Positions 1-8,024 are shown, numbered from the stretch's first letter. The stretch is DNA of 26,015 nt from Roseomonas haemaphysalidis (GCF_017355405.1 NZ_CP061183.1:1-26015); one strand, 5' to 3'. Made by a program: numbers and translations. The notes: a model not told the origin generated them from the sequence alone.

Positions 1-297
1 TACTCCCCCGCGGTCAAGAACATCTAGGCGGTATGAAAGATGGGGCTCCGGAGCAGAGCAGGTGAGCCGGGTCCTTCGTTGTATGTCCGCTTCTCGGCGT
101 CGTGCCAGGTAAGCGGACTTGCCGCTATCGCCCATTCGTCCTGCCAAGGCGCCCTTCCTCGTGAGCCGCATTCCCGCGGCTCACGAGATGTGCTGTGCAA
201 CATGACCGCGCGGGCGTTCCGCTCCCGCCCCCTGGCCAGCCAGAAGGCCGGCTGGTGGGATCCTCACGAGCCCCGAGAGCCCTACCCGCCCGCTCCC
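1..297. other. Left edge without a recognised gene
   Basis: No gene is supported here. The first 27 bases read as an open frame ending in TAG (SPAVKNI then stop), which could be the last codons of a gene cut by the window edge, but this is too short to identify. A strong hairpin (158-187) and an 8-bp inverted repeat (GTCCGCTT at 85-92, AAGCGGAC at 111-118) lie between that point and the decayed cytochrome gene. Confidence 0.4.
158..187. repeat. Perfect 12-bp hairpin
   Basis: CTCGTGAGCCGC (158-169) and GCGGCTCACGAG (176-187) are exact inverse complements around a 6-base loop. The structure should be very stable in RNA. There is no T-run after it on either strand, so it is not a textbook intrinsic terminator. 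It could end transcription of a gene to the left or be a protein binding site. Confidence 0.6.
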
Positions 298-653
298 ATG
301 GCACTGGCCTGCGCGGAGACACAGCAGGCCGAGCAGGCGCGCGCGGCCTTGATGGCAGCTGAAAATGCCCGCCTGTCGGCCGTGCAGACCTCGGCCGAAA
401 CCGAGGACGCGCTCCCGCCCGGTCACGGGCGCGAGGACACCTTAGCGTGCTGCACCGCCCGCCACTTCACCGCGACCATCCGCCGTTCCGGCCTGTCGCG
501 GGAGCGTTGGGACATGCTGATGGGCTGGACGGTGGAGAAGCAGAACCGCCGCTGGAGCCGGACCTGTGGGTGGTGATCGTGGACTACCTAGCCGCGGCCT
601 TTCCCGCCCGGCGCAGCAATCCCCGCGCGCGCAACCCCTTCCTGATCGAATGA
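298..653 (+). pseudogene. Decayed c-type cytochrome, sulfite dehydrogenase subunit-like
   Basis: The reading frame from 298 gives a sequence like small periplasmic cytochromes c: LPPGHGRED, a heme-site region, then GLSRERWDMLMGW and VEKQN. It then continues in another frame with PPLEPDLWVVIVDYLAAAFP and ends in NPFLIE at 653. A single-base indel near 544-546 explains the frame change. The heme site reads C-T-A-R-H (451-465) instead of CxxCH: the second cysteine codon TGC has become CGC at 460-462. Loss of a heme ligand plus a frameshift argues for a pseudogene rather than a sequencing error. The sulfite oxidase genes nearby fit an old electron-acceptor role. The true 5' end is not clear; no signal peptide is visible before 298. 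Confidence 0.6.
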
Positions 654-678
654 TGCATCCCCCAAGGAAAGCGGTCCC

Positions 679-1578
679 GTGACCCCCGAACAGTTGCGCG
701 TCTTCGTCGCGGTCGCTGAGCGTCAGCACGTGACGCGCGCGGCGGAGGCGCTGCACTTGGCACAATCGGCCGCCAGCGCTGCGATTGCCGCCCTGGAACA
801 GCGCCACGGCGTACCGCTGTTCCACCGGGTCGGGCGGGGGATCGAGCTGACAGAAGAGGGGCACGCCTTCCTGCCGGAGGCGCGTGCCGTGCTGGCCCGT
901 ATCGAGGCGGCGGAGCTCGCCCTGGCCGAACTGGGTGGCTTAGTACGCGGCACCCTGCCGATCATGGCGAGCCAGACTGTTTCCGGCTACTGGCTGCCAC
1001 GCCACCTCGTCGGCTTCCGGCGGGTCTATCCCGGCGTCACCGTACGCCTGTCGATCGGCAACACGGCCCAGGTAGCGGCCGCCGTGCGCGGCGGCACGGC
1101 CGAGATCGGCTTCGTGGAGGGCGCCCTCGACGACCCCGAACTGGAAGGCCTCACGGTCGCCACCGACCAGCTCTTGCTGGTGGTCGGCCCGGATCACCCC
1201 TGGGTGGAGGCACCGCCCGATACGGTGACGGCCCTGGCTGAGGCCGGGGCCGGAGATTGGGTGCTGCGCGAACTGGGTTCCGGCACCCGTTCCGCCTTCG
1301 AGGCGTCGCTGCGCGAGGCGGGGCTGGACCCGGCGGCGCTGGACGTCGCCCTGGAACTACCATCGAACGAGGCAGTGCGGGCAGCGGTGGAGGCAGGCAT
1401 GGGCGCCACGGTGATCTCCGCCTCCGTTGCGGCCCCCTCGATCGAGGCCGGGCTGCTGCACCACGTGACGCTGCCGATGCCGCAGCGGGCGTTCCGCGCC
1501 GTGTGGCACCGGGAGCGGCGCCGTAGCCGAGCCGCTGGGGCGCTGCTCGACCTGATCCATGCCCCGAACCCGCGCTGA
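679..1578 (+). CDS. LysR-family transcriptional regulator, YeiE/CysB-like context
   Basis: This 299-residue protein has the standard LysR layout. The N-terminal winged HTH (about residues 1-60) contains RAAEALHLAQSAASAAIAALE and ends in FHRVGRGIELTEEG. A periplasmic-binding-protein-like effector domain follows (about 90-295). The start is GTG at 679, with an AAGGAA ribosome site about 10 bases upstream. It converges with the YeiH-type exporter gene, with only 17 bases between the stops. In enterobacteria the LysR protein YeiE is paired with yeiH and responds to sulfite, so control of this sulfite/sulfonate module is a reasonable inference. The effector cannot be read from sequence. LysR regulators usually sit divergent to their target; here the arrangement is convergent, so the target promoter may be further away. 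Confidence 0.9.
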   Translation: MTPEQLRVFVAVAERQHVTRAAEALHLAQSAASAAIAALEQRHGVPLFHRVGRGIELTEEGHAFLPEARAVLARIEAAELALAELGGLVRGTLPIMASQTVSGYWLPRHLVGFRRVYPGVTVRLSIGNTAQVAAAVRGGTAEIGFVEGALDDPELEGLTVATDQLLLVVGPDHPWVEAPPDTVTALAEAGAGDWVLRELGSGTRSAFEASLREAGLDPAALDVALELPSNEAVRAAVEAGMGATVISASVAAPSIEAGLLHHVTLPMPQRAFRAVWHRERRRSRAAGALLDLIHAPNPR

Positions 1579-1595
1579 GGCACCGGGTCGCCCCG

Positions 1596-2708
1596 TCACG
1601 CCACGCCGAGCAGGCGGATCAGGCCGAGGCTGATCGCCCCGAGCACGACCAGCGACAGCACCACCGCGGCCGTCACCGGCCCGCCGGCGCGTGCCACCAC
1701 CCGCACGTCCACGCCCAGACCGAGGGCGGCCATCGAGACCACCGTCAGCGCGGTGGCAGCGGTCGCCAGCGGCGGCAGCAGCGCGTCCGGGATGGCACCG
1801 AGCGAGCGCAGCGCGATCATCGCGAGGAAACCGAGGATGAACCAGGGCAGCAGCCGATGTAGCGGCAGGCGGCCGGCTTTGGGGCGATCGCCCGCCGTGA
1901 CGTGCGGGGCGGGCTCGTCCGTCTCCTCCCGCAACCGGGGCGCCAGCAGCGACAGGGTGAGCACCACCGGCCCGAGCATCAGCACGCGCACCAGCTTGAC
2001 CAGGGTGCCGACCTGTACGGCAATTGCTGCGATCGGCGCGGTGGCGGCCAACACCTGCGGCACGGCGTAGACGGTCAGCCCCGCGAGCACGCCGTACTGA
2101 TGGCCCGTCAGTCCCAGCAGCGGCGCGAGCAGCGGCAGCCCGAGCACGGCCATCACGCCGAGCACGGCGGTGAAGGCAATGGAGGCCGCCACGTCGTCGC
2201 CGTCTGCCCCGATCACGGGCGCCACGGCCGCGATCGCCGAGTTGCCGCAGATGGAGTTGCCGCAGGCCACCAGCAGCGCCATACGCACGGGCAGGCCGAG
2301 CAGGCGCCCGATGCCGTAGCTGGCGAGGATGGCGACGGCGACGACGCCGGCGATGCCGAGCAGCATCCACGGTCCGATCGCGAGCACGGTGGCAGCGCTG
2401 ACGCTGGCGCCGAGCAGGACCACGGCCACCTCGAGCAGGGTCTTGGCCGAGAACTCGATGCCCGGCCTCCAATGCGCCCCGGGTGGCCAAGCGGTGCGAA
2501 CAGCGGTGCCGATCAGGATCGCCAGCACCAGCGCCTCCAGCCAGGCACGGCCGAAGAGGGCGGCCTCGGCGTGCTCCAGGGCCAGGGCGGCGAGGGTGAC
2601 CGCGACGCAGAGTGCCACGCCCGGCAAAACCCGTATTGGAAAAGGAGAGTTGGCCGCAGGGACGATAGCCGCCCGGGGCTGTGGTATCGGCGTGATCTTC
2701 ACGGACAT
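1596..2708 (-). CDS. yeiH: YeiH/UPF0324-family putative sulfate exporter
   Basis: This protein of about 370 residues has roughly ten hydrophobic membrane segments. It carries the family signature LVACGNSICGNSAIAAVAPV, then FTAVLGVMAVLGLPLL, and VLAGLTVYAVPQVLAA further on. YeiH proteins are annotated as inner-membrane sulfate or sulfite exporters; the substrate is not firmly proven for most members. The start at 2708 (MSVKITP) is chosen because AAGGA lies just before it and the extra 34 upstream residues are charged and atypical. The gene is last in the minus-strand run, 128 bases after the DUF4142 gene, so it may have its own promoter. Beside two sulfite oxidases it may remove the sulfate produced or sulfite itself. 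Confidence 0.88.
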   Translation of the reverse strand: MSVKITPIPQPRAAIVPAANSPFPIRVLPGVALCVAVTLAALALEHAEAALFGRAWLEALVLAILIGTAVRTAWPPGAHWRPGIEFSAKTLLEVAVVLLGASVSAATVLAIGPWMLLGIAGVVAVAILASYGIGRLLGLPVRMALLVACGNSICGNSAIAAVAPVIGADGDDVAASIAFTAVLGVMAVLGLPLLAPLLGLTGHQYGVLAGLTVYAVPQVLAATAPIAAIAVQVGTLVKLVRVLMLGPVVLTLSLLAPRLREETDEPAPHVTAGDRPKAGRLPLHRLLPWFILGFLAMIALRSLGAIPDALLPPLATAATALTVVSMAALGLGVDVRVVARAGGPVTAAVVLSLVVLGAISLGLIRLLGVA

Positions 2709-2836
2709 GATCCTTGTGTTGCCCGGAAGATGGCGGAATGGATCGATCGGCTCCAACGCAGCATCGCGTTCAAACCGATCGCTCCCGCGGATGGATGGGC
2801 GCGTCACCAACAGATCCAGCGCCTCCGGCGGGCCCG

Positions 2837-3370
2837 TCAGTGCCCGAGCGCTTCCGCCATCCGGAGATGTTCCCGCAGCACCGGCAACAGGTTCCGTGCC
2901 CAGGCCCGGAGCTGCGGGTTGTCGCCGTTCTCGGCATAGCGTTGGAACAGCGAGATCGCATCTCTGTGGGCGGTTAGCTGATCCTCCCGGTACTGCCGGT
3001 TGAACTCGTCGCCCATAAGGCCGCGCAACCGCGCCAGCATCGCCTGCCGGCTGCCATCCATCGTTGGTGGGATCGTCGTTCCGCCCGCGTGCCGCCGCAC
3101 CAGCAGCGTGAGTTCCGCCGACGACTTCTGGTGCGCCTCGTTCATGCGGGCGGCGAAGGCGCGGATCGGCACGTTGCCGCGGATGGCGGCGAGCTCGCTC
3201 GATACCGTCTCAAACATGTCGCCGATCGCGGCCTCGCGTACGAAGTCGTCGGTGGACGAGCTTACTCCGACCAGCGCATTCAGGCCGGTCCGTTCCCCGA
3301 CGGACTGGGCCGATACGGGGGGCGCCATCCCCATCGCCAAGGCGATGGCGGCGATCAGCAGCTTGTTCAT
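2837..3370 (-). CDS. DUF4142-type secreted protein
   Basis: A 177-residue protein beginning MNKLLIAAIALAMGM with a signal peptide cleaved near VSA-QS (about residue 20). The mature part is helical: DDFVREAAIGDMFETVSSEL, then FAARMNEAHQKSSAEL and MLARLRGLMGDEFNRQYRED, ending in an HLRMAEAL-type helix. This is the pattern of DUF4142, a ferritin-like four-helix family of periplasmic proteins with no settled function. A much longer open frame extends upstream to 3889, but it only shadows the sulfite oxidase gene. The start at 3370 gives a proper signal peptide. It lies 38 bases after the sulfite oxidase stop and is probably cotranscribed. Confidence 0.8.
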   Translation of the reverse strand: MNKLLIAAIALAMGMAPPVSAQSVGERTGLNALVGVSSSTDDFVREAAIGDMFETVSSELAAIRGNVPIRAFAARMNEAHQKSSAELTLLVRRHAGGTTIPPTMDGSRQAMLARLRGLMGDEFNRQYREDQLTAHRDAISLFQRYAENGDNPQLRAWARNLLPVLREHLRMAEALGH

Positions 3371-3408
3371 GGAGCCTCCGGACCTCGTTGGCATCGGCAT
3401 CACCGACC

Positions 3409-4575
3409 TCAGCCCACGGTCACGGAAATGCGGTGCCATGCGGTGCAAAGGTAGCCCGGGAAGTTCCAGATCTCCTCGGCCGTGGCGGGCTGGACCCGGC
3501 CGGCACCGTCCACCGCCCGCACGACCAGCTCGTGCTCCCCCCGCGGCAGGTTCAGGGCCGCGTTCCAGAAGGTCCAGCTCCAGGGCGCGTCCGCGTGCTG
3601 CTCGACGGTGGCCTGCATCCACTGCCGCCCGCCATCGGCAGAAACCTCGACCCTGGCGATCGGCTGCCCGGTCGCGATGGCGTAGCCCCGGACCCGTGCG
3701 TCGCCGGCCGGCAGGCGCGCACCGGCCGAGGGCTCCAGGATAGCGGAGGTGAGCGGCATGTCGTTGATAACCACGCCCCTGCTCAGATCCTCGGTCAGCT
3801 TGGTCATATCCGGCGGGAGCATCATGTAGAGCTTGGCCTGGATGTGGTTGTCGGACGGCCTGTCCTGCACGGTGATTGCGGCCAGCCACTTCGGGCTGCG
3901 CACACCCGCGTAGCCCGGCGTCACCACCCGCAGGGGGAACCCGTGCCGCGCCGTCAGCGGCTCGCCGTTCATGGTGAAGGCGAGCAGGGTTTCCGGCGAC
4001 ATCGCTTTGGCCAGGGGAATGGACGCCCCGTAGCGGAAGCGCTCGCCCTCCTCCTCGATCTCGTCATGGGAGTCGAACGCGACGTGCAGGTCGGCCCTCT
4101 CCCGGGCGCCGGCCGCGCGCAGCACGTCGCCCAGGCTCACCCCACCCCACTCGGCGTTGCTGATCGCCCCGGCCTGCCAGGCGTCGCCGGAGACGTGCTT
4201 GACCAAGCCCATGTCGGCGCGCCGGTTTCCGGCGCACTGCAGCACCGCCGTGACGCGCCGCTGCGGAAAGCGGGAGCGCAGGTCGTTCAGGGACAGTTCC
4301 TGGGTCGGCAGGCCCTGGCCACCGAGGCGAAGCCTGTAGTCTTCCGCCCGCAGCTCGGGGATCGTGCCGTGGGAGCGGATGTAGAAGTCCCTCTCCGGCG
4401 TGATGAAGGCGGCCCGCAGCGCGCTCCCTCGCGGCTCCGCGTTGAGCGGGTAGCCACGATGCACGATCATGTCGGGGGTGGCTCGCGCGTATTGCGCTCG
4501 CGCGGGCGGGATGCCCGCCGCGGCGGCCATCAGGGCGGTACCCGTGCCGCGGACCAGCGCACGTCGGTTCATCAT
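3409..4575 (-). CDS. Sulfite oxidase-family molybdopterin enzyme (SorT/plant-type branch)
   Basis: This 388-residue protein has an N-terminal signal with a twin arginine (MMNRRALVRG) and an AAAAGIPPARA cleavage region. The oxidoreductase molybdopterin domain (about 55-265) shows FYIRSHG (R67, H69), the molybdenum-binding cysteine in VLQCAGNRR (C114), and GAISNAEWGGVSLGDVL. The Mo-co dimerisation domain (about 275-388) ends in WNFPGYLCTAWHRISV. The QCAGNRR form and NMGEP-type loop place it nearer eukaryotic/plant-like sulfite oxidase and SorT than SorA. It should oxidise sulfite to sulfate in the periplasm using an external electron acceptor, because no heme or cytochrome b5 domain is present. 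Its ATG overlaps the stop of the small gene upstream (ATGA), showing translational coupling. It is distinct from the SorA-like enzyme in the same operon. Confidence 0.88.
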   Translation of the reverse strand: MMNRRALVRGTGTALMAAAAGIPPARAQYARATPDMIVHRGYPLNAEPRGSALRAAFITPERDFYIRSHGTIPELRAEDYRLRLGGQGLPTQELSLNDLRSRFPQRRVTAVLQCAGNRRADMGLVKHVSGDAWQAGAISNAEWGGVSLGDVLRAAGARERADLHVAFDSHDEIEEEGERFRYGASIPLAKAMSPETLLAFTMNGEPLTARHGFPLRVVTPGYAGVRSPKWLAAITVQDRPSDNHIQAKLYMMLPPDMTKLTEDLSRGVVINDMPLTSAILEPSAGARLPAGDARVRGYAIATGQPIARVEVSADGGRQWMQATVEQHADAPWSWTFWNAALNLPRGEHELVVRAVDGAGRVQPATAEEIWNFPGYLCTAWHRISVTVG

Positions 4576-4808
4576 GGACTTTGCTCCCTTGGTGGCGGCC
4601 GGTTCGGCTCTGCTTCGGATTGAAAGGTCTGGGTCTCGCCCGCCCGATCGGCCACGGCGTTCGCGGCCCGCAAGCTAGGCCTCACCGCGTGGCATAGGGC
4701 GCCACCGATCCCAGCGCCGAGGAACACCGCCAGATACCCCAGCATCGCTGACAGCGCCCCTTGCCAGGCGCCAGGCCAGCTGACCCATTCTATCGCGCCT
4801 TCCTTCAT
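4572..4808 (-). CDS. Small membrane protein resembling the start of CrcB/FluC
   Basis: A 78-residue protein. Residues about 22-43 (LGYLAVFLGAGIGGALCHAV) form one hydrophobic segment that closely resembles the first membrane helix of CrcB/FluC fluoride channels, where GAGLGGALRHGVN-like sequence is usual. The rest does not: there are no further membrane helices, and the tail is polar (AGETQTFQSEAEPNRPPPRE). CrcB is normally about 110-130 residues with four helices, so this is either a truncated crcB carried in frame or a separate one-helix protein. It overlaps the genes on both sides by ATGA (4805-4808 and 4572-4575), so translation is coupled through it. That argues the frame is used even if channel function is gone. 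Confidence 0.6.
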   Translation of the reverse strand: MKEGAIEWVSWPGAWQGALSAMLGYLAVFLGAGIGGALCHAVRPSLRAANAVADRAGETQTFQSEAEPNRPPPREQSP

Positions 4809-5647
4809 CGATGCAGGAAAACCGGCAGGGTCGCGTCGCGCAGCACATCCCGCGTCGCGCCGCCGAACAGCCATTCCAATACAGCGGGACGGTCGTAGCT
4901 GCCCATCACCAGCGCGTCGGCCCCGATGCGGCCGCAGGCGCCGAGCAGCGCAGCGCCGACCGGCCCGCCGCCCTCCAACGGCAGGACGTTTGCCCCGACG
5001 CCGGCCTCACCGAGCCGCTCCGCCGCCTCCGACGCATCCGGCCGGTCGCCCTCCCCGCCGGCGACCAGCACTGTCACCTCGGTCGCGCGCCGCAGCCAGG
5101 GCAGGGCGGCGGCGAGGGCGCGCCTCGCCGCGTCCTCCGGTTCCCACGCCAGGGCAAGGTGCGCCAGGGCGGCCGGAGGAGGAGCGTCGGGCACCAGCAG
5201 CAGCGGCGGGCCGGCGTGGAAAACGGCCTCGTGCAGGGCATCCTGACCGTCGAGGTTGCGCGGGCGCGCCAGTACGACCAGCGCCGCCCCAGCCGCCGCC
5301 GCAGCAACGACCTCCCCAATGGCGCCCGGTCGCTCGCGCCACTCCGCCTCCCCGCCCCCGGGCGATGCGGCGACCCATTCGTCAAAAACGGTGCGCACGG
5401 CCGCCGTGCGCGACACGGCCGAACCCTCCCGTGCCTCACGCAGCTCCTGGATAGCCACTTCCTCGGCCGCCGCGATGAGCCGCTCAGGGTCCGCGTTGGG
5501 GTGCAGCACGACGAGGCGCGCATCGTCGACCGCAGCCCGGGCGAGTGCGGCGTGCTCAAGACAGGCACGCGCCGTGCCGGGCTCCGGAACGACGGCCAGG
5601 ATCAACATGGGCACCGCGACGCCTCCATCCCCCTCGTGCCCCGCCAT
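4805..5647 (-). CDS. Universal stress protein (UspA family), two-domain
   Basis: This 280-residue protein is twice the length of a single Usp domain. The first half begins MLILAVVPEPGTARACLEHA. The second half begins near ALAHLALAWEPEDAARRALA and ends with the nucleotide-binding signature region VMGSYDRPAVLEWLFGG followed by ATRDVLRDATLPVFLHR, typical of alphaproteobacterial tandem Usps. Such proteins are cytoplasmic and bind ATP or other small ligands during stress. The start codon directly follows the cytochrome stop (TGAATG), and its own stop overlaps the next start. Placement inside a sulfite-oxidation operon suggests expression under sulfite stress; a direct role in sulfite metabolism is not indicated. 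An internal ATG at 5608 is an alternative start. Confidence 0.85.
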   Translation of the reverse strand: MAGHEGDGGVAVPMLILAVVPEPGTARACLEHAALARAAVDDARLVVLHPNADPERLIAAAEEVAIQELREAREGSAVSRTAAVRTVFDEWVAASPGGGEAEWRERPGAIGEVVAAAAAGAALVVLARPRNLDGQDALHEAVFHAGPPLLLVPDAPPPAALAHLALAWEPEDAARRALAAALPWLRRATEVTVLVAGGEGDRPDASEAAERLGEAGVGANVLPLEGGGPVGAALLGACGRIGADALVMGSYDRPAVLEWLFGGATRDVLRDATLPVFLHR

Positions 5648-6037
5648 TCAGGGTCGCGGCAGCGACGCGAGGTACTCGGCGATCGGTTCCACGTCGGCCT
5701 CCGCGACGGGAGCATGGTAGGCGGTGCGCATCTTGCGGACCTCCTCCTCCCACACGGCCCGGCTGAGGGGGGGCTGGTTCAGCACCATCCCGGCGGAGTG
5801 GCAGGATAGGCAGTTGGTGTTCGCCACCTCCGATCCCGACCCCTGGAATTGTCGATCCCCCGCCGGCAGCTCGATGCTGGCATTGTGGAAGGGATAGGCC
5901 GCCTCGGCCGCGGCGAAGCGCAGGGCTTCGGGCGTGGGCGGGTAGGGAGCGGGCGGCGCCGGCGGTGACTTGCCGGAGAGAGCGAGGGAAATCCCCGCGA
6001 CCGCCACCATGCCGTAGCAGAAGTTCTGGAAGGACAT
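5648..6037 (-). CDS. Monoheme cytochrome c, SorB-like subunit
   Basis: A 129-residue protein starting MSFQNFCYGMVAVAGISLAL, a signal peptide or membrane anchor, followed by a proline-rich linker (SPPAPPAPYPPTP). One heme site, NCLSCH (C76, C79, H80), is visible, and a methionine in VRKMRTAYHAP could be the distal ligand. The C-terminus PIAEYLASLPRP matches cytochromes that partner SorA-type sulfite dehydrogenases. It starts 11 bases after the SorA-like gene with a GAGGAG ribosome site, the arrangement of sorAB. It is expected to take electrons from the molybdenum enzyme and pass them to the respiratory chain. The start at 6037 is preferred over the longer frame from 6151, which overlaps the upstream gene and has no signal sequence. 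Confidence 0.85.
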   Translation of the reverse strand: MSFQNFCYGMVAVAGISLALSGKSPPAPPAPYPPTPEALRFAAAEAAYPFHNASIELPAGDRQFQGSGSEVANTNCLSCHSAGMVLNQPPLSRAVWEEEVRKMRTAYHAPVAEADVEPIAEYLASLPRP

Positions 6038-6048
6038 GCCCCTGCTCC

Positions 6049-7254
6049 TCAGCCGATCCGAACCGAGGTGGTCTCGATGCCGTTGCGCATGTAGCCACCC
6101 CCGTTCCAGTTGGGCTCGGCCGGCTGGGCCAAACCGTCGTTGTTCGTGCAACGCACCATGATCCGCGCCTCGCCGCGTGCTGTGGGCGTGAAGCCCGCCT
6201 CCCAGCGGCGAAAGCCGTACTTGCCCTCGTCCGGGCCGAGGGTTGCGGGCTGCCAGGAGGCACCGCCGTCGGTGGACACGTCCACCGCTCGCACGCCGGT
6301 CGAGCCGCCGAAGGCGATGCCGCGCAGCGGCGTGGGCGCCCCCATCGGCAGGCCCGCGCCGTCCCGGAGGTTAGTGACGAAGGAGCGCGGTACCATGCGG
6401 TTGATCGGCACCGTCCCGAAGCCGGTTTGGCCCGGGCGCACGTTGGCCCCGGGGGTGTCGGGGATGCGGTAGGCGGTCTTCATCCAGTAGTTCTCATCGG
6501 GTCCGTCGAGCACCTCGATGCTGTTGAGCGCCTTGACCCAGTAGGTCGAGAACCAGCCGGGCACGATGAGGCGGATCGGGAAGCCGTGGTTGAGCGTCAT
6601 CGGCTCGCCGTTCATGAGGTAGGCGATCATCACCTCGCCGTCGCGGGCGTGGTCCAGGGCGAGGGACTTCATGAAGTCCGGACCCTCCTGTACCACCGGC
6701 TGGTCGAGCGCCCCAAAGCGCACGACCGTGGCGCCCGCCTGGACGCCGGCACGGTCCAGAACGTCGCGCAGGCGCACACCCACCCACTTGGCGTTGCCCA
6801 TGGCGCCATTGCCCCACTGGGCGCCGGGCACGCGCGGCTGGAACAGGCCGCGGGAATTGCCCGAGCACTGGTTGACCGCCGCCAGTTCCACCCGCGGCAG
6901 GTTGTACAGCTCCCGTAGCGTCAGGGAGAGCGGCGCGTTGACGTGGCCCTTCACCTCCAGGCGGAAGGCGTTCACGTCCACCTCGGTCGGGATCACCGCC
7001 CAGTGCCAGCGTACGTAGAAGCGGTTGTTCGGGGTGAAGGTGCCCTCGTCGAACACTTCGAAGGGCGTTTCCAGCAGCGGCGGGCGGGTGCGCTGCAGGA
7101 TCATCGCGCCCTTCTGCGGGTAGTCCGTGATCAGGGGCCGTACCCCTCCGCCGCCGGGCAGGTTCAGATCCACCTCGGCCGCTCGGGCACCGCTGACCCA
7201 TGTCGCGGCAAGGGCGGCCGCGCCACCGAGCAGGTGCCTTCTGCTGCTTGTCAT
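6049..7254 (-). CDS. sorA: SorA-type sulfite dehydrogenase molybdopterin subunit
   Basis: This 401-residue protein has a Tat-type signal (MTSSRRHLLGGAAALAATW, cleaved near ARA-AE). In the catalytic domain, FYVRWHWAVIPTE supplies R82 and H84, matching the Arg-x-His pair of Starkeya SorA. AAVNQCSGNSRG supplies the molybdenum-ligand cysteine C130, and GAQWGNGAMGNAKWVGVRL is characteristic of the SorA branch. A second active-site tyrosine is likely in WFSTYWVKAL. The dimerisation domain follows and ends at SVRIG. Reaction: sulfite + water to sulfate, electrons to cytochrome c. The start at 7254 is supported by a purine-rich GGGGAGAAGTAAGG region just upstream and by a proper Tat signal; the longer frame from 7392 adds unrelated residues. 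It is first in the minus-strand operon. Confidence 0.9.
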   Translation of the reverse strand: MTSSRRHLLGGAAALAATWVSGARAAEVDLNLPGGGGVRPLITDYPQKGAMILQRTRPPLLETPFEVFDEGTFTPNNRFYVRWHWAVIPTEVDVNAFRLEVKGHVNAPLSLTLRELYNLPRVELAAVNQCSGNSRGLFQPRVPGAQWGNGAMGNAKWVGVRLRDVLDRAGVQAGATVVRFGALDQPVVQEGPDFMKSLALDHARDGEVMIAYLMNGEPMTLNHGFPIRLIVPGWFSTYWVKALNSIEVLDGPDENYWMKTAYRIPDTPGANVRPGQTGFGTVPINRMVPRSFVTNLRDGAGLPMGAPTPLRGIAFGGSTGVRAVDVSTDGGASWQPATLGPDEGKYGFRRWEAGFTPTARGEARIMVRCTNNDGLAQPAEPNWNGGGYMRNGIETTSVRIG

Positions 7255-7475
7255 CCTTACTTCTCCCCTGCCCTTCGCATCGAGAACCCGGTGACCAAGG
7301 TGCGTATTCCTGGATCGACGGTCCAAGTCATGATGGCGATCGGAGTGATCGCTTTGGCTGAACAACGCTCCACCCGTGGGATCGTCATGCATCGCGATGG
7401 AACTGATCGGGGCACGGTGTTGGTCACGGCGGCACCCGACCCCGAGCTTAGGCAGGCCGAGGAACAGAGGATTTC

Positions 7476-8024
7476 ATGACTATCGAAGCGCCTGCTGAGC
7501 CCCGCACGATCCGCGAGGTGGTCGGTCTGTTCGACACTTACCCCGCGCTGGAGCGGGCTGTTGACGAACTGCTGACCTCGGGCTTCGCGCGATGCGAGCT
7601 GAGCCTGTTGGCCGAGGCTGGAGCCGCCTCGGGCAAGACGTCCGTCGAGCTGGCGGACGATCCCGCGGCGCCGCACACGGACCATTTCTGCACCGAGGCG
7701 CTGGGCAACGCGGAGGGATCGCTGATCGGCGGCTTCGCGATCATCCCGGCGATGAGCGGGGGTGGGGTTGCGGCGGCAGCGGGCGCCACCACCCTGGCGG
7801 CCACCGGTGTCGCTGCCGCCACGGGCGGGTTCGGCGCGGTGCTGGGCACCCTGTTGGCCGTGATGCTGGCCCGCCGCCGCGCGACGGACCAGGCGCAGCA
7901 GACAGTCGAGGGCGGGCAGCTGCTCTGGGTCCGTACCCGATCGCCAGAACTGGAGCGGCGTACCCTCGACATTTTGGAGCGGAACGCCGCCCACCACGTC
8001 CACGCGCACGACCTGCCGGTCTGA
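7476..8024 (+). CDS. Glycine-rich stress-type protein (YflT/DUF1269-like layout)
   Basis: A 182-residue protein. Residues 12-45 (REVVGLFDTYPALERAVDEL) resemble the start of general-stress proteins of the YflT kind. The centre (about 80-135) is a long run of Gly/Ala/small residues, SLIGGFAIIPAMSGGGVAAAAG and onward, able to form two membrane helices or a glycine zipper. The C-terminal part (about 140-182) is a small soluble domain ending HHVHAHDLPV. No enzymatic motif is seen. The ATG at 7476 has AGAGGA 6 bases upstream. Its last 48 codons lie inside the first copy of the 261-bp duplication, so a second, promoterless copy of the C-terminal coding sequence sits downstream at 8141-8285. A membrane-associated stress role is inference only. 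Confidence 0.7.
   Translation: MTIEAPAEPRTIREVVGLFDTYPALERAVDELLTSGFARCELSLLAEAGAASGKTSVELADDPAAPHTDHFCTEALGNAEGSLIGGFAIIPAMSGGGVAAAAGATTLAATGVAAATGGFGAVLGTLLAVMLARRRATDQAQQTVEGGQLLWVRTRSPELERRTLDILERNAAHHVHAHDLPV

Noticed and set aside
1357..2490. Long Arg/Gly-rich minus-strand frame across the LysR and YeiH genes
   Set aside because: Composition is that of a GC-rich shadow frame; it overlaps two well supported genes.
1902..2939. Plus-strand frame of 345 codons rich in His, Gln and Gly
   Set aside because: Antisense shadow of the YeiH gene.
2837..3889. Long minus-strand open frame of 350 codons
   Set aside because: Only the part from 3370 is protein-like with a signal peptide; the rest is the out-of-frame shadow of the sulfite oxidase gene.
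7399..7421. GGAAC...GTT, possible general stress (EcfG) promoter before the glycine-rich gene
   Set aside because: The spacer is 15 bases, shorter than the usual 16-17, and GC-rich DNA gives such matches often.
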